Positions 7,957-14,500 of a DNA stretch of 29,285 nt are shown one piece after another; position 1 is the first letter of the stretch, and every line of letters starts with the position of its first letter. This DNA is from a virus. The stretch covers positions 1-29,285 of the IMG/VR virus record IMGVR_UViG_3300027963_000246. One strand, written 5' to 3'. Position numbers and translations under genes: made by a program. Under the pieces are notes generated by a model. The model was not told where the DNA came from and did not search any database. It saw only the letters and a list, made by a program, of their open reading frames with translations.

Positions 7957-9330
7957 TTAACTCGATTTCTGGCCCGGTTGTGTCGCTGGAGGCGGATTGG
8001 GATCTTGAAAACCTTTCTGGTCTCCGTTGTCGGCACGTGGTCGGAGTATCTGGCTGAGACTCTGACGTTGTGGAATATTACCAAGATCCGTTGTGGACGT
8101 AGTGTATGTATTGTTCACAAAGCCCGACCGTAAAGTATCATTGGTGGGCCCGTTGTTGAGATTGGTTCGCACTTTGTCTTCAATTTTGATCCATCGCTTG
8201 CTGTCGTACCGGAACAAACGATTGGGGAAGTAATCTACTCGCAAGCAGTAGTCGCCGGCCACAGCGCCAAGCGGGAATTGTACGCCCGAGGTAACTGGCA
8301 ACCCGTTTGGCGGAACACCATCGCCAGTTAGATAACCTACAGTGTAGCCATCTGCTTTGGGTGTTACATTCATGCCACCTTGTGTGCCGTCTACTGTGTC
8401 TCCATTGATTGTGGTTAGTGAAGTAGGATTGGCCGGTTGACCGTCGTCCACTGTGGCCACAACATAGAGAGGCTTGACATCGTAGCCCGATAGTGGCACT
8501 TCCACATCTGCTTGTGTGAGAATAGCATCGTTGATTTGATTGTCTTTGGGACGAGTGCTAAACACTTCGCTTTGTGTGGGCGGAGTATACAATTCCCAGT
8601 AGTCAGTATTATTGATATCTGTGCCAGCCGGAGTGTTTTGTTTGGCACGATAGTATACATCACCGTAATTGGTAACCCATCCTGTGGGATAGAAGTTGCC
8701 CGGATCCCAAATATTTTCTGACACCACTGGTTTCTTGAGTATGTCTTTGAACTCTTGATTGTTGGTCATTGGAGTTGCTTTCACACGCCAAGTGTGTGGC
8801 AACCAAGTTTGGCTCATACCTTCTGTGGCATAGTCAGCATCTTGAACCACATAGTACCTGGGCAAGGGCTGAGGAATTGCTTGATTAAGTGGATAGTAAT
8901 CTTTCAAGTTGGGCACTTCTAACACATCACCGTTCATGATCTTGCGTCCCAGACTGTCAATCATGTCGTTGAAGTGGAATGTGATAAACAAAGTATCGTT
9001 GTTTAGGAACAGTCCAAACTGTGTTAGATCAAAGTCAATGTCTTGGTGATTGTATACCCCGCGCATGCAGTACACATCCGGATCGTAAATCCTGTCACGG
9101 TTTTCCAGCAACAGCAAGTCTTGGATGTTTAGTGGATCTAGGGTGTCATAAATGGGTTGGGTAGCATCACCGTTGCCCGAAAACGCTGAATCTTCCCCAC
9201 CAGTTTGTGGTCCCATGTATCGGTGCAGGAAAATGTCCATACCTCCAACGGTGTACATTTCGGAGATGGTACGATCCAAAAATTGGTAATCGCGGGTTCG
9301 ATTTGGGCGGTATAAACTTAGGCGTGGCAT
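7957..9330 (-). CDS. 14: Neck protein, gp14-like head completion protein
   Basis: This 457-residue protein belongs to the T4 gp14 neck family. I rely on the segment ENRDRIYDPDVYCMRGV, a following FGLFLNNDTLFITFHFND stretch and GDVLEVPNLKDYYPLN, which parallel gp14's region before its strand-rich core. Its position directly before gp15 supports this. With gp13, gp14 forms the collar that seals the filled head and accepts the tail. T4 gp14 has 256 residues, so this version is much longer. Residues about 208-248 (NYGDVYYRAKQNT, then DYWELY) resemble a CBM5/12-type carbohydrate-binding module. The late promoter ends only six bases before the ATG, so the mRNA may be leaderless. Confidence 0.8.
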   Translation of the reverse strand: MPRLSLYRPNRTRDYQFLDRTISEMYTVGGMDIFLHRYMGPQTGGEDSAFSGNGDATQPIYDTLDPLNIQDLLLLENRDRIYDPDVYCMRGVYNHQDIDFDLTQFGLFLNNDTLFITFHFNDMIDSLGRKIMNGDVLEVPNLKDYYPLNQAIPQPLPRYYVVQDADYATEGMSQTWLPHTWRVKATPMTNNQEFKDILKKPVVSENIWDPGNFYPTGWVTNYGDVYYRAKQNTPAGTDINNTDYWELYTPPTQSEVFSTRPKDNQINDAILTQADVEVPLSGYDVKPLYVVATVDDGQPANPTSLTTINGDTVDGTQGGMNVTPKADGYTVGYLTGDGVPPNGLPVTSGVQFPLGAVAGDYCLRVDYFPNRLFRYDSKRWIKIEDKVRTNLNNGPTNDTLRSGFVNNTYTTSTTDLGNIPQRQSLSQILRPRADNGDQKGFQDPNPPPATQPGQKSS

Positions 9331-9336
9331 AACTTG

Positions 9337-9344
9337 TATTTATG
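9337..9344 (-). promoter_or_regulatory. T4-type late promoter for the inverted neck operon
   Basis: On the minus strand the sequence reads CATAAATA, seven of eight matches to the T4 late consensus. Only six bases separate it from the gp14 ATG at 9330, so the predicted transcript starts at or almost at the start codon. No Shine-Dalgarno sequence can lie between. Confidence 0.7.
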
Positions 9345-9349
9345 GGAGG

Positions 9350-9378
9350 TTGACCAATAAATCCAGAACTGCTATAAT
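9350..9378 (+). promoter_or_regulatory. Sigma70-type promoter
   Basis: TTGACC (9350-9355) and TATAAT (9373-9378) are separated by exactly 17 bases. This is close to the bacterial housekeeping consensus. It points away from the neck operon and drives the unknown gene at 9404, which also has a strong AAGGAG site at 9393-9398. Expression is probably early, by unmodified host polymerase. Confidence 0.85.
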
Positions 9379-9403
9379 TACACATAATCTTTAAGGAGTC
9401 CTT

Positions 9404-10531
9404 GTGAAACCGGTTAAACTCTTAAATCCTCGCAGTTCAGATACCAATGTCATGGGCGGCGAGCCTGCCTGGCGTGCTCAACCCACAGAAAATCGCATCA
9501 GTGCGTTGAGCAAAGCATTTTCCTGGTACAATTACTTTTACGGCAAAAAAGATGCCCGTGAAATGATTGTGAACTATCTGGAATCACAGGATCGCCGAGC
9601 AGATGTGCGCACACTAAAACGCATACCCGACTCAGCAATACGACTGACCACAGGCTGGTTGTGTCGCATGAAGATGGTGGGCCTGCAGTTAGATGAGCAT
9701 GAAGAAATCAAACTGGACAACTTGTTGCGAGAAATTTTAACCAGCAAACAAAATGCCGAAGTAGAGGATGAACTTGTAGTAGAAGGCCCTGCCCGGCCTA
9801 ACATTCAAGATCGCTTGAGAGAAAAAGTTGGAGAGTGTGCGGCTGAACTTGATGGCATGTTTGACGAATTTATGGTTGCTGGTGCAAAAATGTCAGCAGA
9901 CTACAAGCCCATCATGATGATTCGTGGTATGAATGTGGCACCGCAGATGATTAGCGAAATTGCCAATCGTTGGAAACGCAAACTAGTAGAGTTTGAAGCG
10001 GCAGTGGAAGGCAAAGATCCATTGTTAGTTGAAGCATACTCGTATCTGACCAAGATTCAATTGCGTAACTGTGTGAAGTTTTGCGAAGCAGTGATCAACG
10101 ACTGTGGCGCTTACGTACAGATCAAGAAAGTGGAACGCAAACCACGCAAGGTCCGAGCGGTGCCTCCAGAGAAACGTGCCGCAAAGTTCAAACACGTTCT
10201 AGAATTTGCAGAACTCAAACTCAAAGGATTACCGGCCGCAAACCTAGTAGACAAAGCCGAAGCCTGGTTGTATGATACTAAAAAACGCAAGTTGATTCAT
10301 GTTGTGGCCGACAGTCACACACAGGCATTTACTATTAAAAACAATAGTGTAATTGGTTACAGTACAGTAGAAACGCTACAAAAAACTGTGCGCAAGCCAG
10401 CAGATGTTGTCAAATCTATACAAGCCGCAGGTAAACCGGCCGCTAGAAAAATTTACAAAGATCTAACCACTACAGAAACACCTTGGAATGCCCGGGGCAC
10501 TGAGAACTTGATCATACTCAAAGCCTGGTAA
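9404..10531 (+). CDS. Unknown phage protein behind an early promoter
   Basis: I do not recognise this 375-residue protein. It is soluble, mostly helical in appearance and charged. A basic stretch near residue 245 (KKVERKPRKVRAVPPEKRA) could bind nucleic acid or be a linker. It has no signal peptide and no membrane segment. GTG is the chosen start because AAGGAG lies five bases upstream and a near-consensus sigma70 promoter lies before that. It is therefore likely made early, unlike the structural genes around it. The gene ends where the late promoter of the radical SAM gene begins. An early takeover or DNA-metabolism role is possible but is inference only. Confidence 0.75.
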   Translation: MKPVKLLNPRSSDTNVMGGEPAWRAQPTENRISALSKAFSWYNYFYGKKDAREMIVNYLESQDRRADVRTLKRIPDSAIRLTTGWLCRMKMVGLQLDEHEEIKLDNLLREILTSKQNAEVEDELVVEGPARPNIQDRLREKVGECAAELDGMFDEFMVAGAKMSADYKPIMMIRGMNVAPQMISEIANRWKRKLVEFEAAVEGKDPLLVEAYSYLTKIQLRNCVKFCEAVINDCGAYVQIKKVERKPRKVRAVPPEKRAAKFKHVLEFAELKLKGLPAANLVDKAEAWLYDTKKRKLIHVVADSHTQAFTIKNNSVIGYSTVETLQKTVRKPADVVKSIQAAGKPAARKIYKDLTTTETPWNARGTENLIILKAW

Positions 10532-10534
10532 ATA
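10527..10534 (+). promoter_or_regulatory. T4-type late promoter for the radical SAM gene
   Basis: GGTAAATA carries the conserved TAAATA core. It overlaps the stop codon of the preceding gene and ends four bases before the ATG at 10539, predicting a leaderless or nearly leaderless message. Confidence 0.55.
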
Positions 10535-10551
10535 GGGGATGAGATATCCCC
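10535..10551 (+). other. Hairpin containing a start codon
   Basis: GGGGAT (10535-10540) and ATCCCC (10546-10551) form a six-base-pair stem with a five-base loop. The ATG at 10539-10541 lies partly in the stem. With the late promoter ending at 10534, this would be the extreme 5' end of the mRNA. Confidence 0.6.
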
Positions 10552-11495
10552 CGCATTGGCCAGATGACCATCCTGACGATCCAAGAACATACATTCCAAA
10601 CATTGAGTTTTACATAACCAATGTTTGTAACTTGGCCTGTCCTCAATGCAATAGATTTAACGATCACGACTTTGCAGGTTGGCAACGCTGGAGTGATTAC
10701 GAAGAATTATATACCGAATGGTCCAAAAAAGTAAGACTACAGCGAGTAACCATACTAGGTGGTGAACCTCTACTGAATCCGTCTATATGTGATTGGATAA
10801 CAGGATTAAATCGTCTCTGGAACAAACGTGTGAATGTTCTCACCAACGGTACACGACTGAACCAGGTACCTGGATTATATGATGCAATGGCAAGTCATCA
10901 ACCTGTTAAAGATGGAAAAAATTGGATTGGCATCAGTGTACACAATGCTAACGATTTAGATCGTCATTTTGATGAAGTAAAAAAATTCTTACCAGGAAAA
11001 TTAGAATTTTTTGATGGCAAAAAAGATCCAACAAAAACTTGGAACGCAAATTATACATTTGTAGACTCAAATGATATCCGAATAAATCTATATCTTCAAG
11101 ATGACTTTAACCCATCATCGATACAAAAAAATAATCTAAATCAATTCTCTTTACATCAAAGCGATCCAATAGCCGCACACAATATATGTGGATTTGTTCA
11201 ATATCAATGTTATCATTTTATTCGTGCAAAATTATACAAATGTGGTCCCGTGGCACTTTTTCCAGAGTTTGATCAACAACATCATTTGAACATCTCCGAT
11301 GAGGACCGAAAATTACTAAACAGTTACAAACCGTTGACCGTAAATGAGTTTGATCAACGTGGCCAACAATTCATCGATGATATTGATGAGGTGATTCCGC
11401 AATGTAAATTTTGCCCAGACAAAGTAGAAAACAACATCAAGATACACTCGCTAAACAAATCCAAAAATGCAACAAGTTCTTTTAACACTAGGTGA
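10539..11495 (+). CDS. Radical SAM enzyme
   Basis: This 318-residue protein has the CX3CX2C iron-sulfur motif at C30, C34 and C37 and the SAM-binding GGEP at residues 74-77. Such enzymes cleave S-adenosylmethionine to start radical chemistry. C-terminal cysteines (CGFVQYQCYHF, YKCGPVALF, CKFCPD) suggest an auxiliary twitch/SPASM-like cluster, as in peptide- and small-molecule-modifying members. The substrate is unknown. An in-frame TAG at 10533-10535 forces the start at 10539. DNA from about 10900 to 11460 is visibly richer in A and T than its neighbours, suggesting recent acquisition. Its last 29 bases overlap the SGNH-like gene, so the two are probably translated together. Confidence 0.88.
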   Translation: MRYPPHWPDDHPDDPRTYIPNIEFYITNVCNLACPQCNRFNDHDFAGWQRWSDYEELYTEWSKKVRLQRVTILGGEPLLNPSICDWITGLNRLWNKRVNVLTNGTRLNQVPGLYDAMASHQPVKDGKNWIGISVHNANDLDRHFDEVKKFLPGKLEFFDGKKDPTKTWNANYTFVDSNDIRINLYLQDDFNPSSIQKNNLNQFSLHQSDPIAAHNICGFVQYQCYHFIRAKLYKCGPVALFPEFDQQHHLNISDEDRKLLNSYKPLTVNEFDQRGQQFIDDIDEVIPQCKFCPDKVENNIKIHSLNKSKNATSSFNTR

Positions 11496-12105
11496 TAGCT
11501 GGCCTGAGGGTGCTGAATTAAACTTTGGTGACCAACGCTATGGTGAATTGATACAACATGCACTTGGATACGACAAGTTTTACAACTACGGGTCTGCAGG
11601 CGCCAGCAACGAAGACATGCAGTATCAACTACAACGGTACGTTTCTGAATCACATGAACCGGGCGATCAAGTGACCGCTGTGTTTTTTCTAACCAACCCT
11701 ACTAGAACCGCACACTTTCCTCGATTTTTTGAATGGGGATCAGATTTAAACGCCAAGTTAAAAGAAGTATACTTACATTTTCACCGTCAAGAACACGAAA
11801 TCATGAGATCTAGCGCCACTGTGAGTGCGCTACAAGCCTGGTGCGCAAATTTAGGATTTGTTGACTATTATTTTTCTGGCTGGGTGCGATACCCCACGTG
11901 GTTGCCCGGAGTAGACACTAGTAAAATTTGGGCACAGGGCAACGAAACTGTGGCCGATTGGTTTGACGCCAGCAAACACAACGGAGAACACTTGCTGGAC
12001 GTAGGCGACAATATCTATATCCGTCCTAATTTTGCACATCCAAACCAACTTGGGCACCAACTAATTGCTGATCGACTGATTGGTTGGATCTCGCAGGCCC
12101 GATAA
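11467..12105 (+). CDS. SGNH/GDSL-hydrolase-like protein
   Basis: This 212-residue protein starts with a strand followed by GDSW (S11 as nucleophile) and has a block-II-like GSAGASNEDM. It ends with HPNQLGHQLIADRL, the block-V signature with His191. SGNH enzymes are esterases, lipases or acyl-transferring enzymes. The usual DxxH catalytic aspartate is asparagine here (N188-x-x-H191), so activity may be reduced, rely on a Ser-His dyad, or be lost. No signal peptide is visible, so it acts in the cytoplasm or virion. The 29-base overlap with the radical SAM gene suggests a joint pathway. The start is set by the beta strand that must precede GDSW. Confidence 0.75.
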   Translation: MQQVLLTLGDSWPEGAELNFGDQRYGELIQHALGYDKFYNYGSAGASNEDMQYQLQRYVSESHEPGDQVTAVFFLTNPTRTAHFPRFFEWGSDLNAKLKEVYLHFHRQEHEIMRSSATVSALQAWCANLGFVDYYFSGWVRYPTWLPGVDTSKIWAQGNETVADWFDASKHNGEHLLDVGDNIYIRPNFAHPNQLGHQLIADRLIGWISQAR

Positions 12106-12108
12106 ATA
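12101..12108 (+). promoter_or_regulatory. T4-type late promoter for gp13
   Basis: GATAAATA overlaps the stop codon of the SGNH-like gene and ends 18 bases before the gp13 ATG. Confidence 0.7.
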
Positions 12109-12110
12109 TA

Positions 12111-12125
12111 GGGAACGGAGTTCCC
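12111..12125 (+). other. Hairpin covering the gp13 ribosome-binding site
   Basis: GGGAAC and GTTCCC form a perfect six-base-pair stem with a GGA loop. The GGAG Shine-Dalgarno (12117-12120) lies in the loop and the closing pair, and the ATG begins two bases after the stem. It may protect the 5' end of the transcript or modulate translation. Confidence 0.7.
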
Positions 12126-12126
12126 A

Positions 12127-12891
12127 ATGGCTGAACAAAATACACTACCTGAGTTAAAGCAAAATCTTATTGAGTATTGCAAATTAACCATGGGTGATCA
12201 AATTATTGATCTTGAATTAGACCCTGCACACTACGAAGCGGCATATCAACGAACTCTAGGTGTTTATCGCCAACGTGCGCAAAACGCCTACGAAGAGGCC
12301 TACATCTTCATGGAGTTGATTCGTGACTTGAATATCTATACTTTACCGCAAGAAGTGCAAAGTGTGCGTCAAATATTTCGCAGAACTTTTGGTGATAGCA
12401 CTGGTCCTTTTGCCTCAAACTTTGATCCCTTTGCACAGGCTTCGATCAACGTTTATCTCATGAACTTCAACGTGGCAGGCGGACTAGCCACATACGATTT
12501 CTACAGCCAGTATGTTGAACTTGCTGGACGTATGTTTGGCGCATACATGAACTACACCTGGAATCCTGTGACCAAGAAACTGCAACTGATTCGTGACCCA
12601 AAAGGCACTGGCGAAAATGTACTGCTTTGGGTGTATCAAACCAAACCTGAAATTCAGTTACTGAGTGACTACCAAATCCAACAATGGATTCGGGACTACA
12701 TGGTTGGTGCTTGTAAAATGATCATTGGTGAAGCACGTGAAAAGTTTTCAACCATTGCCGGCCCACAAGGTGGCGGCCAATTGAACGGTGCTGCCATGAA
12801 ATCAGAAGGGCAAGCCATCATGGATGCCAAAATTGAAGAACTCAAAATGTACGTGGATGCAAGTCAACCACTTACCTGGGTAATTGGTTAA
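12127..12891 (+). CDS. 13: Neck protein, gp13-like head completion protein
   Basis: This 254-residue protein resembles T4 gp13 throughout: the N-terminal ELKQNLIEYCKLTMGDQIIDLELDP-type opening and a central YMNYTWNPVTKKLQLIRDP segment. Near the C-terminus are WIRDYMVGACKMIIGEAR, the AIMDAKIEELK helix and a WVIG end comparable to T4's FGILVG. gp13 and gp14 close the packaged head and form the tail attachment site. T4 gp13 has 309 residues, so this one is somewhat shorter. It is on the opposite strand from gp14-gp15 and about 2.8 kb away from gp14, unlike T4 where the three are adjacent. It has its own late promoter and a 5' hairpin. Confidence 0.85.
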   Translation: MAEQNTLPELKQNLIEYCKLTMGDQIIDLELDPAHYEAAYQRTLGVYRQRAQNAYEEAYIFMELIRDLNIYTLPQEVQSVRQIFRRTFGDSTGPFASNFDPFAQASINVYLMNFNVAGGLATYDFYSQYVELAGRMFGAYMNYTWNPVTKKLQLIRDPKGTGENVLLWVYQTKPEIQLLSDYQIQQWIRDYMVGACKMIIGEAREKFSTIAGPQGGGQLNGAAMKSEGQAIMDAKIEELKMYVDASQPLTWVIG

Positions 12892-12898
12892 ACCGCGC

Positions 12899-12927
12899 TC
12901 GACAAACTATTGCAATCGTGTTACAAT
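12899..12927 (+). promoter_or_regulatory. Sigma70-like promoter for exonuclease and dNMP kinase
   Basis: TCGACA (12899-12904) and TACAAT (12922-12927) are 17 bases apart. The expected transcription start, about seven bases after the -10 box, falls on the ATG at 12934. No Shine-Dalgarno sequence is present, so a leaderless early mRNA is predicted. Confidence 0.65.
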
Positions 12928-12933
12928 CATTAA

Positions 12934-13452
12934 ATGGACCTGATGATTGATTTGGAGGGCCTGGCAACAGGCCCCGATACCACTATTCTTACTATTGCCG
13001 CACAGGCATTTGATCCACTTGGTCATGGCTTCTTCGACCAGCATTACTATGCTAGAGTTACATTAGAAAGCCAACCCGATCGTAAAATTGAACAAGGTAC
13101 AATAGACTGGTGGGCCACTCAAAAAGCGGCACAAGCCGAAGCCTTTGCTGAAGAGGATAGAATACCACTTGACGAAGCCCTTGATGGGCTGGGACGACTG
13201 ATATGGCATGCCAAACGTATCTGGGCGCAAGGTCCAACTTATGACATGAATATACTAGAACATGCCTACAAAAGTTATAACAAACCTATCCCTTGGCAAT
13301 ATTACTCAGTGCGAGATAGTCGTACAGTGTTTGGACTATGGCCCGAACTTCCTAAACCCCCTACTAGTCATCATGCGCTAGAAGACTGTCGCAGACAGAT
13401 AGAACTACTACAAACTACACTTAGACATTTAAACATAAAGGAACTGGTATGA
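12934..13452 (+). CDS. dexA: DEDDh 3'-5' exonuclease, DexA-like
   Basis: This 172-residue protein matches the T4 DexA / Rv2179c-like exonuclease family. Motif I is MIDLEG with D6 and E8, motif II has D104 (GPTYDMNIL), and motif III is H147-ALE-D151. A GTIDWWATQ segment parallels T4 DexA's STIEWWKNQ. These residues bind two metal ions that remove nucleotides from 3' ends. T4 DexA is longer, at 227 residues. The gene follows a sigma70-like promoter and overlaps dNMP kinase by four bases, so it belongs to an early or middle nucleotide-metabolism pair placed among late genes. The natural substrate (DNA or RNA) cannot be decided here. Confidence 0.85.
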   Translation: MDLMIDLEGLATGPDTTILTIAAQAFDPLGHGFFDQHYYARVTLESQPDRKIEQGTIDWWATQKAAQAEAFAEEDRIPLDEALDGLGRLIWHAKRIWAQGPTYDMNILEHAYKSYNKPIPWQYYSVRDSRTVFGLWPELPKPPTSHHALEDCRRQIELLQTTLRHLNIKELV

Positions 13453-14099
13453 TCATTGGCATCTGCGGATTTATTGGTTCTGGCAAAGACACTATTGCTG
13501 ACTACCTGGTAAACTTGCATCACTTTCGTAGAGAAAGTTTTGCGTCAACGCTAAAAGATGCTGTAGCACAAGTTTTTGGGTGGGATAGAACCATGCTAGA
13601 AGGACGTACAAAACAAGCACGTGAATGGCGAGAACAAGTGGATCCCTGGTGGGCAGAACGCTTGCACATGCCCACACTAACACCACGTTGGATTTTGCAA
13701 TACTGGGGAACAGAAGTGTGCAGAGCCGGCTTCCACGATGATATCTGGATTGCCAGTTTAGAAAACAAACTGCGTCACAGTCAAGATGATGTGGTGATAA
13801 GTGATTGTCGTTTTCCCAACGAAATACGTGCTATCAAAAACACCGGGGGAAGAGTTATCAGGGTAACTCGCGGGCCAGAACCCACCTGGTATGATGCCGC
13901 ATTGAGTGTGAATCGTGGGGCAAACGGCAATAGCACCTGGGCACTGAGTCAGCGCAAATTGGAAAAATATGGCGTTCATACATCGGAAACCGCCTGGGTT
14001 GGAACAGAATTTGATGTTGTACTAGACAACAATGGTACCCTGGATGACTTGTACCAGCAAGTTAAAAATCTGGTTCAAGGTCGCCGCGACGCCAGGTAA
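13449..14099 (+). CDS. 1: Deoxynucleoside monophosphate kinase, gp1-like
   Basis: This 216-residue protein has a P-loop at residues 7-15 (GFIGSGKDT). The N-terminal design is like T4 gp1 (GVKRSGKDTTAD) and so is the C-terminus (LDNNGTLDDLYQQVKNL against TNDGSLEELFSKIKNTL). T4 gp1 phosphorylates dGMP, dTMP and 5-hydroxymethyl-dCMP to diphosphates for phage DNA synthesis. The acceptor preference here is unknown. A conserved WILQYWGTEVCR stretch and SDCRFPNE fit the family. The start ATG overlaps the exonuclease stop, and AAGGA lies nine bases upstream. The last 38 bases run antisense to the HNH gene. A terminator follows inside that gene. Confidence 0.85.
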   Translation: MIIGICGFIGSGKDTIADYLVNLHHFRRESFASTLKDAVAQVFGWDRTMLEGRTKQAREWREQVDPWWAERLHMPTLTPRWILQYWGTEVCRAGFHDDIWIASLENKLRHSQDDVVISDCRFPNEIRAIKNTGGRVIRVTRGPEPTWYDAALSVNRGANGNSTWALSQRKLEKYGVHTSETAWVGTEFDVVLDNNGTLDDLYQQVKNLVQGRRDAR

Positions 14100-14406
14100 C
14101 ATCACTACGCTTCACTTCAATACTACAGTTCAAACACACAGTTCTAAGATTGCGTTGATTGCTATTGACTAAATCACCGTCGATGTGAAAAACAAATAAC
14201 TGACTAGGATATCTAGCTTTGAACCCGCATTTGTCACATGCGGGTTTTTTCTTGTACCCGTCTAGTTGCCAGCGAGGTACAGGTGCTTTCTGCTTGCGCC
14301 CACGGCGCTGACAAGCGGTACACATTGATCTATAGTACACACGATCATATTTGTGATAGGCCACCGCCCGAGGTTGCGTTCCGCATACTTTACAAAATGG
14401 TCTCAT
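14062..14406 (-). CDS. HNH-endonuclease-like zinc protein
   Basis: This 114-residue protein has two zinc-finger-like pairs (CKVCG with CTACQRRG, then CDKCGF with CLNC) around FHIDGD and QRNLRTVC. This is the arrangement of HNH proteins common in aquatic T4-like phages. HNH enzymes nick DNA and many are free-standing homing endonucleases. I chose the start at 14406 over the longer frame from 14499. The extra 31 residues are the antisense of the sheath promoter region, and a TAAATA element ends four bases before the 14406 ATG. It is a lone minus-strand gene between two plus-strand operons, which suggests insertion. Activity is not certain. Confidence 0.75.
   Translation of the reverse strand: MRPFCKVCGTQPRAVAYHKYDRVYYRSMCTACQRRGRKQKAPVPRWQLDGYKKKPACDKCGFKARYPSQLFVFHIDGDLVNSNQRNLRTVCLNCSIEVKRSDVTWRRGDLEPDF
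14222..14250 (+). terminator. Rho-independent terminator after dNMP kinase
   Basis: AACCCGCAT (14222-14230), loop TTGTCAC and ATGCGGGTT (14238-14246) make a nine-base-pair perfect stem. An uninterrupted T run to 14250 follows. It would end plus-strand transcripts from the 12934 promoter before the sheath. It is embedded in codons of the antisense HNH gene for the KKKPACDKCG region. Confidence 0.85.
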
Positions 14407-14410
14407 ACAG

Positions 14411-14418
14411 TATTTAGC
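14411..14418 (-). promoter_or_regulatory. T4-type late promoter for the HNH gene
   Basis: On the minus strand this reads GCTAAATA, ending four bases before the ATG at 14406. The spacing repeats that seen at gp14, gp16 and both radical SAM genes. Confidence 0.5.
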
Positions 14419-14468
14419 ACACGAGCCTACATATAGGTCGCTCAAACCAGGTGTTTTTGGCGGTTGCC

Positions 14469-14476
14469 AATAAATA
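14469..14476 (+). promoter_or_regulatory. T4-type late promoter for the tail sheath gene
   Basis: AATAAATA ends 24 bases before the sheath ATG. AAAAGGA at 14487-14493 provides a ribosome-binding site. Confidence 0.75.
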
Positions 14477-14500
14477 TTAGAACTTGAAAAGGAAACCATT

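Noticed and set aside
9356-9363. AATAAATC on the plus strand as a late promoter for the 9404 gene
   Set aside because: It lacks the full TAAATA core and lies within the spacer of a much better sigma70 promoter.
14407-14499. Extra 31 residues at the N-terminus of the HNH-like protein
   Set aside because: They are encoded by the antisense of the sheath promoter and leader. The internal ATG at 14406 has a TAAATA element and gives a start matching the family as I know it (MRPFCKVC).
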